Shown in pieces: positions 56,658-64,000 of a stretch of 64,000 bases of DNA. The position numbers and the translations under genes were made by a program. The DNA lies in assembly GCA_024207135.1 (NCBI GenBank), contig CP042428.1, positions 2,790,001-2,854,000 on the forward strand, written 5' to 3'. The first letter of the stretch is position 1, and every line of letters begins with the position of its first letter. The notes beneath the pieces are model-generated. The model had not been told where the DNA came from. It saw only the letters and a program-made list of their open reading frames with translations, and did no database searches. Source of the stretch: Arthrobacter sp. C2. Lineage in GTDB: Bacteria; Actinomycetota; Actinomycetes; Actinomycetales; Micrococcaceae.

Positions 56658-57125
56658 ATGGCAACCAAGCCGGGCACCACCATGAACACCATTCACCGAT
56701 TCCTGTCCAGCGAACTGGCGGGGGAAATCGAGTTCCTCACCGCCCGCACCCGCTCATTGGGATCGGCACGCGCCAACAAGCTCCTCGAGCCACTTGACCT
56801 CAAGGTCCGCTCCTACTCGGTGCTCTCGCTGGCCTGCAGCGGACAGGCACCCACGCAGCGGGAACTGGCCGAATTCCTCTCGCTGGATCCGAGCCAGATC
56901 GTGCCGCTGGTCGACCAGCTGGAAGGCCGGGGCCTGGTGGAGCGAACCGCCGACCCCAACGACCGCCGTTCCAAGGTCATCACCGGCACGAGGTCCGGCG
57001 AGCAGCTTTACTCCAAGGCGCGCAAAGCCACCGCCGAGGGCGAGGCCGTGGCCATGGCGAAGCTGAGCAAGGTGGAACAGGAGACCCTGCGCGACCTGCT
57101 GTCGCGGATCGCGTTTCGCGACTGA
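56658..57125 (+). CDS. phdR: MarR-family regulator of phenylpropanoid genes
   Basis: A 155-residue MarR protein: dimer helices at both ends and a central winged helix (PTQRELAEFLSLDPSQIVPLVDQLEGRG, wing DPNDRRSK). In Corynebacterium PhdR and Rhodococcus CouR, MarR proteins repress these operons and are released by the aryl-CoA thioester. It is divergent from the SDR operon, with interleaved repeats over both promoters. The start at 56658 gives a short basic lead before the first helix; ATG at 56682 is in frame as an alternative. Confidence 0.85.
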   Translation: MATKPGTTMNTIHRFLSSELAGEIEFLTARTRSLGSARANKLLEPLDLKVRSYSVLSLACSGQAPTQRELAEFLSLDPSQIVPLVDQLEGRGLVERTADPNDRRSKVITGTRSGEQLYSKARKATAEGEAVAMAKLSKVEQETLRDLLSRIAFRD

Positions 57126-57212
57126 TCGAGACGGGCGCCTGCCAAGCGGGCATTTTTCCGAATTTGCGTACTTTAGGCCCCATTACCGCCGCAAATGAGG
57201 CACCATGGGAAT

Positions 57213-57623
57213 ATGCCGAAAATTCGCGTCTCCGAAGCAGCCCGCTTTCTCGGGGTCAGCGACGACACCATTCGCCGCTGGACCGAGAACGGAAACCTCA
57301 CTCCGCACAAGGACACCTCGGGCCGGCTGGCCGTCGACGGGCTCGAGCTGGCCCACCTCGCCCGGAACCAGGCCCACCTGCCCGATGACCCCTCGCAGAT
57401 CGGTTCCTCCGCACGCAACCGATTCGTCGGACTGGTCACCGACATCACCATGGATACCGTCATGGCGCAGGTCGAGCTGCAATGCGGGCCGTTCCGCGTG
57501 GTCTCGCTGATGAGCAGCGAGGCCGCCCGAGAACTGGGCCTCAAGCCGGGGTCCATTGCCACCGCCGTGGTCAAGGCGACCACCGTCATCATCGAATCCC
57601 CGCAGGGAAAGACCGCGACATGA
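57213..57623 (+). CDS. HTH-molbindin (TOBE) protein, ModE-like molybdate regulator
   Basis: A 136-residue two-domain protein: an N-terminal MerR/excisionase-type helix-turn-helix (IRVSEAARFLGVSDDTIRRWTENG) and a C-terminal Mop/TOBE domain (SSARNRFVGLVTDITMDTVMAQVELQCG, ending SIATAVVKATTVIIES) that binds molybdate or tungstate oxyanions. Short relatives sit in front of modABC in many actinobacteria. The stop overlaps the modA start by four bases. ATG at 57213 is used; one at 57195 adds MRHHGN. It probably senses molybdate for the operon, though it might only store it. Confidence 0.82.
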   Translation: MPKIRVSEAARFLGVSDDTIRRWTENGNLTPHKDTSGRLAVDGLELAHLARNQAHLPDDPSQIGSSARNRFVGLVTDITMDTVMAQVELQCGPFRVVSLMSSEAARELGLKPGSIATAVVKATTVIIESPQGKTAT

Positions 57624-58423
57624 GTTTCCTGGGCAAAAGCATGGCCACACTCGTCACGGCCGGGGCACTCATCGCCTCGCTTGCCGGATGCGCCCAGGGC
57701 GCCGCAAGCGACGCCTCGCCCAACTCCCCCCGCACCGGGCCCACCGGAAGCATCACGGTATTTGCCGCGGCCTCCTTGAAATCCACGTTCACGCAGCTGG
57801 CCGACGACTTCGAGGCCAGCCATCCCGGCACCACCGTCCACCTGAGTTTCGCCGGATCCTCGGACCTAGTCACCCAGATCACCGCCGGCGCCCCGGCCGA
57901 TGTCTTCGCCTCGGCCGACACCAAGAACATGTCCAAGCTGCAGGACGCCGGCCTGGTTGCCGGCACGCCCGTCGATTTCGCCACCAATACCCTTCAAATC
58001 GTGGTCCCCCCGTCCAACCCCGCCTCGATCGCTTCCCTTGGCGACCTGGCCAGACCCGGCCTCAAGCTGGTCATCTGCGCACCCCAAGTCCCGTGCGGGG
58101 CGGCGACCAAGGCCGTCGGGGAATCCGCCGGAGTGATGCTCGCCCCGGTCAGCGAGGAATCCTCCGTCACCGACGTACTGGGCAAGGTGACCAGCGGCGA
58201 GGCCGACGCGGGGCTGGTCTACGTCACCGATGTCTTGGCTGCCGGGGACAAGGTCAAGGGCATCGAGTTCCCCGAGTCTTCCGCTGCGGTGAACACCTAC
58301 CCGATCGCCACCGTGGCCACCAGCAAGAACAAGGAACTCGCGGATGCCTTCATCGCCTCGGCCACCGGGCCCGAGGGCCGCAAGGTCCTGGCCGCCGCCG
58401 GCTTCGGAAACCCGCGGGGCTAG
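57620..58423 (+). CDS. modA: Molybdate-binding lipoprotein
   Basis: A 267-residue lipoprotein: lipobox [10 protein letters not shown], then [22 protein letters not shown], the start of all ModA proteins. Oxyanion contacts would come from the first serine (AAASL), SFAGSSDLV and later APQVPCG and VYVTD segments. It overlaps the regulator gene by four bases (ATGA) and modB follows four bases after its stop. Confidence 0.93.
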   Translation: MSFLGKSMATLVTAGALIASLAGCAQGAASDASPNSPRTGPTGSITVFAAASLKSTFTQLADDFEASHPGTTVHLSFAGSSDLVTQITAGAPADVFASADTKNMSKLQDAGLVAGTPVDFATNTLQIVVPPSNPASIASLGDLARPGLKLVICAPQVPCGAATKAVGESAGVMLAPVSEESSVTDVLGKVTSGEADAGLVYVTDVLAAGDKVKGIEFPESSAAVNTYPIATVATSKNKELADAFIASATGPEGRKVLAAAGFGNPRG

Positions 58424-58427
58424 AGGG

Positions 58428-59246
58428 ATGCGTCGACGAAGCGGCATCGGATACACCGCGGTTCCCCCGTGGATCTATGCACTCGCGGCCGTGGGCGCGC
58501 TCTTTGTCATGCTTCCACTGGTTGCCATGGCCGTGAAGATCAACTGGGCCCAGTTCATCCCGCTGATCACTTCCGAGTCCTCGCTGACCGCCCTGGGCCT
58601 GTCACTGCGCACCTCGGCGGCCAGCACGGCGCTGTGCATCTTGCTAGGCATTCCGCTGGCACTGGTGCTGGCCCGCGGCGATTTCCCGGGCCAGCGTGTG
58701 CTGCGCGCCTTCGTGCTGCTGCCCCTGGTGCTGCCGCCGGTGGTCGGCGGCATCGCGTTGCTTTACACCTTTGGTCGCCAGGGCCTGTTGGGCCGGTCCC
58801 TGGAGCTGGCCGGGATCCAGATCGCATTTTCCACCACTGCGGTCATTCTGGCCCAGACCTTCGTCGCCCTGCCATTCCTGGTGGTCAGCCTCGAGGGCGC
58901 GCTGCGCACCGCGGGCGGCAGGTACGAGGCAGTCGCGGCAACGCTGGGGGCGCGTCCCACCACGGTGCTGCGACGCGTGACCCTGCCGCTGGTGCTTCCC
59001 GGACTGGCCTCCGGAGCGGTGCTCTCCTTTGCCCGCAGCCTCGGGGAATTCGGGGCGACCCTGACGTTCGCCGGCTCCCTGCAGGGCGTCACCCGGACCC
59101 TGCCGCTGGAGATCTACCTGCAGCGCGAGACCGACGCGGATGCCGCGGTGGCACTGTCCCTGGTGCTGGTTGCCGTCGCCGTCATCGTCGTGGCCCTGTC
59201 CTACCGTTCGCCGCGCGGGCGACAGGCCATGGCGGGGGCGAGCTAG
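58428..59246 (+). CDS. modB: Molybdate ABC transporter permease
   Basis: A 272-residue permease with six or so helices; the EAA loop reads [36 protein letters not shown] directly before the ATG at 58428 also spans the modA stop region; an upstream in-frame start inside modA lacks similarity. modC follows without a gap. Confidence 0.93.
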   Translation: MRRRSGIGYTAVPPWIYALAAVGALFVMLPLVAMAVKINWAQFIPLITSESSLTALGLSLRTSAASTALCILLGIPLALVLARGDFPGQRVLRAFVLLPLVLPPVVGGIALLYTFGRQGLLGRSLELAGIQIAFSTTAVILAQTFVALPFLVVSLEGALRTAGGRYEAVAATLGARPTTVLRRVTLPLVLPGLASGAVLSFARSLGEFGATLTFAGSLQGVTRTLPLEIYLQRETDADAAVALSLVLVAVAVIVVALSYRSPRGRQAMAGAS

Positions 59247-60293
59247 GTGGGGCTCCGGTTCGAGGCCACGCTGAAATCCCGGAACTTCGAGGTTGCCCTG
59301 GAGCTGGCCCCGGGTGAGACCCTGGCGGTGCTGGGCCCCAACGGGGCGGGCAAATCCACGTTGCTGTCCATCATTGCCGGGCTGCTGCGCCCGGACTCGG
59401 GCAGCGCGACGATCGGCGAGCGCACCCTCTTTGACCTCGCTTCCACCCGGTCCACCTGGGTGGCGCCGCACGACCGGGGCACCGCGCTGCTGGCGCAGGA
59501 GCCCCTGCTCTTTCCGCACCTGAGTGTGCTGGAGAACGTGGCCTTCGGCCCGCGCAGCACCGGCACCCCCGTGGCCGAGGCCAGAAGCGTGGCGCGCCAA
59601 TGGCTCGCCTCCACCGACACCGGGGCGCTGGAATCCCGTCGCCCCGGCGAGCTGTCCGGGGGCCAGGCGCAGCGGGTCGCCGTGGCCCGGGCGCTGGCTG
59701 CCGGTCCGGACCTGTTGCTGCTCGATGAGCCCATGGCCGCGCTGGACATCCATGCCGCGCCCCTGATGCGCCGGCTGCTGAAGCACGTGCTGGCCGGCCG
59801 CAGCGCCATCATCATCACCCACGACGTGCTCGATGCCCTGATGCTCGCCGAAAGGGTCATCGTCATGGAGGATGGGCGCATCACCGAGGCCGGGGCCACC
59901 CGTGAAGTGCTCAACAGGCCGCGTTCCCGCTTTGCCGCCGGACTCTCCGGGCTGAACCTGCTCACCGGCACGGCCCGCACCGAGGGGATCGACACCCGCT
60001 ACGGACTGGTCTCCGGAACCCCCGAGGGGACGGTGTCGCCGGGCGTCCCGGCGGCGGCGGCCTTCCACCCCTCGGCGGTCTCGGTGTACCTGGATCCGCC
60101 GCACGGCAGCCCGCGGAACATGCTTCGCGCCACCATCACCGATCTGGAACCCCACGGGGATGCGATCCGGGTGCGGGCCGGCGACCTGGCCGCGGACATC
60201 ACCCCGGCGGCACTGGCCGACCTCGGGCTGGCGCCCGGAATGCGGGCCTTCTTCGTGCTCAAGGCCACCGCCGTCACGATCTATTCCACCTGA
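59247..60293 (+). CDS. modC: Molybdate ABC transporter ATP-binding protein
   Basis: A 348-residue ATPase: Walker A GPNGAGKST, signature LSGGQAQRVAVARA, Walker B LLLLDEPMAALD, switch ITHDVLDA, and a C-terminal TOBE domain (NMLRATITDLEPHGDAIRVRAG) that senses molybdate. The start is a GTG immediately after the modB stop. Confidence 0.92.
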   Translation: MGLRFEATLKSRNFEVALELAPGETLAVLGPNGAGKSTLLSIIAGLLRPDSGSATIGERTLFDLASTRSTWVAPHDRGTALLAQEPLLFPHLSVLENVAFGPRSTGTPVAEARSVARQWLASTDTGALESRRPGELSGGQAQRVAVARALAAGPDLLLLDEPMAALDIHAAPLMRRLLKHVLAGRSAIIITHDVLDALMLAERVIVMEDGRITEAGATREVLNRPRSRFAAGLSGLNLLTGTARTEGIDTRYGLVSGTPEGTVSPGVPAAAAFHPSAVSVYLDPPHGSPRNMLRATITDLEPHGDAIRVRAGDLAADITPAALADLGLAPGMRAFFVLKATAVTIYST

Positions 60294-60759
60294 AACCGGA
60301 CGCTGCCCCGTCCCGCGCCGTTACGATTGCCAATGTGACACGCAGCCCGCAGGAACCCGTAGGCATGGACTTCCTTGTTAAGGAAAATCAGCCCGAGCCG
60401 TGAGGCGAGCGGGCTGATCATGATGCAACGAGCCTAGCAGAATTCCATCGAATATCAGTGGCAAGCCGTTCAAATCTGGAGCACTCGCTCATGTCCGCAA
60501 AGCCACCCAGGATTCTTTGACGCCGCTCTGGAGCAGGGCGGCACCGTAGAGTCATTCCCGCCTACGTTCAGCATCTCCATGAATCACCAGAAAATACATT
60601 CTCATTCAATGAGATGCGGCATGTGCTTTGTGTGCCGGCGCCCACAGACTGTTTGCAGACGGATCACATTCATTCGGCTTCCCCAGGTTTCCCGCGCGAC
60701 GACGCACGGCCGCCGGCAGGGGGAACCGCCACCGACGCACCAAAGGACTCAATCGCCCC
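60294..60759. other. Region between modC and pobA
   Basis: No gene seen. ATCAGCCCG (60387-60395) and CGGGCTGAT (60410-60418) form a 9-bp stem with TTTT after it on the minus strand only, so it is at most a weak terminator for modC. A palindrome at 60600-60614 (separate entry) marks the pobA promoter area. Confidence 0.4.
60600..60614. promoter_or_regulatory. 15-bp palindrome upstream of pobA
   Basis: TCTCATT-C-AATGAGA, perfect, 146 bp before the pobA start in an AT-richer segment. It has a length like the pcaF operator palindromes but a different sequence, so another regulator than PcaR may act on pobA-pcaHGB. Confidence 0.45.
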
Positions 60760-61950
60760 ATGGCCACAGAGCGCACCATCCTCAAGACCCAGGTCGGCAT
60801 CGTCGGCGGTGGCCCCGCCGGCCTGATGCTCTCGCACCTATTAGCCAAGACCGGCATCGAGAACCTCGTCGTGGAATCCCGCGACCACGAGACCATCCGC
60901 AACACCCACCGCGCCGGCATCCTCGAGGCGGGCTCGGTCAAGATGCTCACCGACACCGGGGTCGAGGGCCGGGTGCTCACGCACGGGGACGAGCACGCGG
61001 GGATCGACCTTCGCTTCAACGGCGAATCCCACCCGCTGGATTTCACCGACCTGGTCGACGCCACCGTCACGCTGTACGCGCAGAACGAGGTCTTCGTCGA
61101 CCTCGCCGCGGCCCGGGCGCGCGACGGCGGGGACGTGCGCTACTCCGCCGAGGTCACCGCGGTCTTCGACCTGGAAACCGAGACCCCGAAGTTCCACTTC
61201 ACCGATGCCGAGGGCAACGCCTTCGAGGTGCACTGCGACATCCTGGTCGGCGCCGACGGCTCGCGCAGCTTCTGCCGCCGCGCAGTCCCCGGAACCCAGG
61301 ATTTCAAGATCGAGTACCCCTTCGCCTGGTTCGGCATCCTCACCGAGGCCCCCAAGTCCGCACCCGAGCTCATCTACGCCAACTCCCCGCACGGCTTCGC
61401 GCTGATCTCCCAGCGAAGCGAAACCGTCCAGCGCATGTACTTCCAGTGCGACCCCAACGAGGACGTAAACACCTGGAGCGAGGACCGCATCTGGTCCGAG
61501 CTGCAGCGCCGCGTCGACGGGCCGGACGGGTTCACGCTGAAGACCGGAAACATCTTCGACAAGACGGTGCTGAAGTTCCGCTCCTTCGTGCGCGAACCGC
61601 TTTCCCACGGCCGGATGTTCCTGATCGGGGACGCCGGGCACACCGTCCCGCCCACCGGCGCCAAAGGCCTGAACCTGGCCTTCGCAGACGTCAAGGTGCT
61701 CTTCGAGGCGCTGGATTCCTTCTACGCCACCCGGAACGACACGCTGCTGCACGGCTATTCCGACCTGGCGCTGAAGCGTGTGTGGAAGGCGCAGAACTTC
61801 TCCTACTGGATGACCTCGATGCTGCACACCCCGGTGGACGCGGACCCGTTCATGGCCAAGCGCGCCCTGGGCGAGCTCGACACCGTGACCTCCTCGCGCT
61901 ACGGGCAGCAATACCTGGCCGAGTCCTACACCGGCTGGCCGCACTCCTAG
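60760..61950 (+). CDS. pobA: 4-hydroxybenzoate 3-monooxygenase
   Basis: A 396-residue class A flavoprotein: FAD fold VGIVGGGPAGLMLSHLLAKTG, the DG motif ILVGADGSRS, and GDAGHTVPPTGAKGLNLAFAD. Tyrosines typical of the PobA substrate pocket are present (for example in the RMYFQCDP strand). It converts 4-hydroxybenzoate to protocatechuate. The start at 60760 (MATERTILKTQVGI) is preferred over an upstream in-frame start at 60628. AAAGGA lies 13 bases before it. pcaHGB follow on the same strand, so product and ring-cleavage genes are joined. Confidence 0.95.
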   Translation: MATERTILKTQVGIVGGGPAGLMLSHLLAKTGIENLVVESRDHETIRNTHRAGILEAGSVKMLTDTGVEGRVLTHGDEHAGIDLRFNGESHPLDFTDLVDATVTLYAQNEVFVDLAAARARDGGDVRYSAEVTAVFDLETETPKFHFTDAEGNAFEVHCDILVGADGSRSFCRRAVPGTQDFKIEYPFAWFGILTEAPKSAPELIYANSPHGFALISQRSETVQRMYFQCDPNEDVNTWSEDRIWSELQRRVDGPDGFTLKTGNIFDKTVLKFRSFVREPLSHGRMFLIGDAGHTVPPTGAKGLNLAFADVKVLFEALDSFYATRNDTLLHGYSDLALKRVWKAQNFSYWMTSMLHTPVDADPFMAKRALGELDTVTSSRYGQQYLAESYTGWPHS

Positions 61951-62004
61951 CCTTCCTCCCTCCATCCATTTCCCGCATTTCCCCCCCACCGAAAGGAGCA
62001 CGCA

Positions 62005-62838
62005 GTGAGCACCGAAGCCACCTCGACCGAGTCCTTCACCGATTCGCACGTGCTGGATCCCGCAGCCACGACGCTCTCGCAGGACGCCATCTCCGCCGAG
62101 ATCACCGACATCCACGCCGCCTACCGCCAGTCCGTTGTTGACGGGGCGAAGGCCGAGACGCAGCCGCGCATCGACTTCGCGCCCTACCGCTCCTCGCTGC
62201 TGCGACACCCCACCAAGAACTTGCACCACGCGGACCCCGAGACCATCGAGCTGCACTCCCCCGCCTTCGGCGAGCGCGACGTGCACGCCCTGGAGGCCGA
62301 CCTGACCATCCAGCACAACGGCGAGCCCATCGGCGAGCGCATCGTGGTGGCCGGCCGCGTGCTCGACGGCGACGGCCGCCCGGTCGCCGGCCAGCTCGTG
62401 GAAATCTGGCAGGCCAACGCCGCCGGACGCTACATCCACAAGCGCGACCAGCACCCCGCCCCGATCGACCCGAACTTCACCGGCGTGGGCCGCGCGATCA
62501 CCGGCCCCAACGGCGAGTACTCCTTCACCACCATCAAGCCGGCTCCCTACCCGTGGAAGAACCACCACAACGCCTGGCGCCCGGCGCACATCCACTTCTC
62601 GCTCTTCGGCACCGACTTCACCCAGCGGATGATCACCCAGATGTACTTCCCGGGCGACCCGCTGTTCAGCCTCGACCCGATCTACCAGGCCATCACCGAC
62701 GCGGATGCGCGGGCTCGCCTGGTCGCCACCTACGACCACTCGATCACGTCCCACGAATGGGCCACCGGCTACAACTGGGACATCGTACTCACCGGCAGCA
62801 ACCGGACCTGGATGGAAGACGAAGAGGGAGATCACTAA
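62005..62838 (+). CDS. pcaH: Protocatechuate 3,4-dioxygenase beta subunit
   Basis: A 277-residue beta subunit, which carries the iron. Ligands: Tyr in AAGRYIHKRD, Tyr in PAPYPWKNH, and the two histidines in WRPAHIHFSLFG. It opens protocatechuate between the two hydroxyls to 3-carboxy-cis,cis-muconate. The start is the GTG at 62005 with GAAAGGAG eight bases before. The first 45 residues (Ser/Thr-rich) are longer than in Pseudomonas but usual for actinobacteria. pcaG follows after one base. Confidence 0.95.
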   Translation: MSTEATSTESFTDSHVLDPAATTLSQDAISAEITDIHAAYRQSVVDGAKAETQPRIDFAPYRSSLLRHPTKNLHHADPETIELHSPAFGERDVHALEADLTIQHNGEPIGERIVVAGRVLDGDGRPVAGQLVEIWQANAAGRYIHKRDQHPAPIDPNFTGVGRAITGPNGEYSFTTIKPAPYPWKNHHNAWRPAHIHFSLFGTDFTQRMITQMYFPGDPLFSLDPIYQAITDADARARLVATYDHSITSHEWATGYNWDIVLTGSNRTWMEDEEGDH

Positions 62839-62839
62839 C

Positions 62840-63433
62840 ATGACGCAGGCATCCAACACCCAGGCACCCGCGCTGAAGCTCGCCCCCACCCCAGGCCAGA
62901 CCATCGGCCCGTTCTACGGCTACGCGCTGCCCTTCGACAAGGACAACGAGCTGGTCAACCAGGCCCGCCCCGGCGCGGTGCGCCTGCACGGCGTGGTCAC
63001 CGACGGTGCCGGCACCCCCATCCCCGACGCGCTGCTGGAAATCTGGCAGGCCGACGAGGCCGGCAACATCGTGGCCAGGGACGGCTCGCTGGTGCGCGAC
63101 GGCTACACCTTCACCGGCTGGGGCCGCACCGCGGTGGACAACGTCGGGCACTACACCTTCACGACCCTGAACCCCGGGGCCACCGAGGAGGGCAAGGCAC
63201 CGTTCATCATGCTCACGGTCTTCGCCCGCGGCCTGCTCAACCGCCTGTTCACCCGCATCTACCTGCCGGAGGACACCGCGGCGCTGGCCAACGACCCGCT
63301 GCTGGCCTCGCTGGACGAGGCCGGGCGCAAGACGCTGGTCGCCACCCGCGAGGCCGACGGTTCGCTGCGCTTCGACATCTCGCTGCAGGGCGAGGGCGAA
63401 ACCGTGTTCCTGTCCTACCCGCGCGAGTCGTAA
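62840..63433 (+). CDS. pcaG: Protocatechuate 3,4-dioxygenase alpha subunit
   Basis: A 197-residue alpha subunit: TPGQTIGPFYGYAL at the start and ALLEIWQADEAG in the middle, without the iron ligands of PcaH, as expected. One base separates it from the pcaH stop, so the pair is translated together. Confidence 0.95.
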   Translation: MTQASNTQAPALKLAPTPGQTIGPFYGYALPFDKDNELVNQARPGAVRLHGVVTDGAGTPIPDALLEIWQADEAGNIVARDGSLVRDGYTFTGWGRTAVDNVGHYTFTTLNPGATEEGKAPFIMLTVFARGLLNRLFTRIYLPEDTAALANDPLLASLDEAGRKTLVATREADGSLRFDISLQGEGETVFLSYPRES

Positions 63434-63619
63434 CACGCGCACACCTTTTGGCCCCCGCCTGCCGCAGAACTCGCCGTTCCGTCCCCGAACCGGGATGATG
63501 GAAAGTGCGTCTTCCGGCACCGCGGGGGCTTTGGGGTTCACCCCCCAGGGGTTCCCGGGCATTCCCGGAACCGCAGAAGCCACCCGGTCCCACCCCCTCC
63601 CAAGGAGATGCACCAGCGA

Positions 63620-64000
63620 ATGTACCCGGTCGATTACGGATTGCTGACCCCCGCCTGGGCGGCAACACCAGTTGCCGAAGCCGCCTCGGATGCCGCCTTC
63701 GCCCAGGGCATGCTCGACATTGAAGCCGCCTGGGCCAGGGTCCAGGCCGAGGCCGGGCTCTGCAGCCAGGCGGACGCCGATGCCGTCACCGCCATCGCCA
63801 AGGTCGAGCTCTACGACCTGGGCGCGCTGGCCCAGCGCGGGCCCGATGGAGCCAACGCGTTGATCCCGCTGCTGGGCATGATGCGCGAACAGCTCGCCCA
63901 GGCAGGCGCCCCGTCCACCGCGGCGCTGGCCCTGCACCGCGGCGCCACCAGCCAGGACATCATCGACAGCGCCCTGATGCTCCTCGCGTCCCGCTCCATC
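63620..64000 (+). CDS. pcaB: 3-carboxy-cis,cis-muconate cycloisomerase, N-terminal part (cut by right edge)
   Basis: 127 residues of a fumarase/aspartase-superfamily protein. The segment LHRGATSQDIIDSALML, with the G-A-T-S-Q-D motif, is characteristic of PcaB. The start is the ATG at 63620, 12 bases from AAGGAG; the in-frame ATG at 63608 sits directly against that site. The gene follows pcaG by 186 bp without a visible terminator. pcaC/pcaD or pcaL probably lie beyond the edge. Confidence 0.9.
   Translation, partial: MYPVDYGLLTPAWAATPVAEAASDAAFAQGMLDIEAAWARVQAEAGLCSQADADAVTAIAKVELYDLGALAQRGPDGANALIPLLGMMREQLAQAGAPSTAALALHRGATSQDIIDSALMLLASRSI

Noticed and set aside
60841-62904. A 687-codon minus-strand frame opposite pobA and pcaH
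   Set aside because: Gly/Val/Asp-rich shadow of two certain genes.

Overview
The window is a high-GC actinobacterial chromosome segment, most likely from the Micrococcaceae (Arthrobacter and relatives). The reasons are the GC-rich third positions, AAGGAG-type ribosome sites, and a dimethylglycine oxidase of the Arthrobacter globiformis type. It holds 57 protein genes, two of them cut by the window edges. I saw no tRNA, rRNA, CRISPR array, insertion sequence or phage gene. Almost everything belongs to two linked themes: breakdown of plant/lignin aromatics, and disposal of the methyl groups (formaldehyde and folate-bound C1 units) released from methoxy-aromatics and methylamines.

Layout. 1-5.7 kb: end of a LysR gene, then the minus-strand block pcaF-pcaI-pcaJ-pcaR-MHS transporter (end of the beta-ketoadipate pathway). 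6-23 kb: glycine betaine region with two BCCT transporters, a LysR regulator, gbcA-gbcB, formaldehyde dehydrogenase fdhA, a GntR regulator, and the minus-strand genes fchA-folD-purU-dmgO. 23-28.5 kb: IclR regulator, PIG-L hydrolase, and a LysR / metallo-beta-lactamase-fold / MHS transporter group of unknown substrate. 28.7-34 kb: IclR regulator divergent from a P450-transporter-ferredoxin-ferredoxin reductase operon that looks like an aryl ether O-demethylase. 34-42.6 kb: vanillate region with vanA-vanB-vanK, vanR, a VOC protein, metF, an ABC binding lipoprotein and the tetrahydrofolate-dependent demethylase ligM. 42.8-46.5 kb: LysR, binding lipoprotein and ThDP enzyme of unknown role. 46.7-57.1 kb: an ABC importer with two further binding lipoproteins, and a phd/cou-type phenylpropanoid pathway (CoA ligase, acyl-CoA dehydrogenase, MaoC hydratase, SDR, amidohydrolase) with a divergent MarR regulator. 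57.2-60.3 kb: molybdate import operon. 60.8-64 kb: pobA-pcaH-pcaG-pcaB, pcaB being cut by the edge.

How it fits together. Hydroxycinnamates and 3-arylpropionates would be imported, activated with CoA and shortened by the phd enzymes to 4-hydroxybenzoate or vanillate. Vanillate can be demethylated by VanAB (oxygenase, releasing formaldehyde) or by LigM (methyl to tetrahydrofolate, recycled by MetF). PobA converts 4-hydroxybenzoate to protocatechuate, which PcaHG and PcaB take into the beta-ketoadipate pathway that ends with PcaIJF. Glycine betaine is demethylated by GbcAB, again releasing formaldehyde, and dimethylglycine by DmgO, which loads tetrahydrofolate. FolD, FchA and PurU then discharge the C1 unit as formate.

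The most interesting signal is a repeated 22-bp operator, ACTA-n-CTAT-n4-ATAG-n-TAGT with variations. It lies in front of fdhA, vanA/vanR (twice), metF, the binding-lipoprotein gene at 39.9 kb and ligM. At fdhA and vanA it sits in the same place between -35 and -10. This suggests one VanR (PadR-family) regulon joining both vanillate demethylation routes, formaldehyde detoxification, methyl-folate recycling and uptake over about 29 kb.
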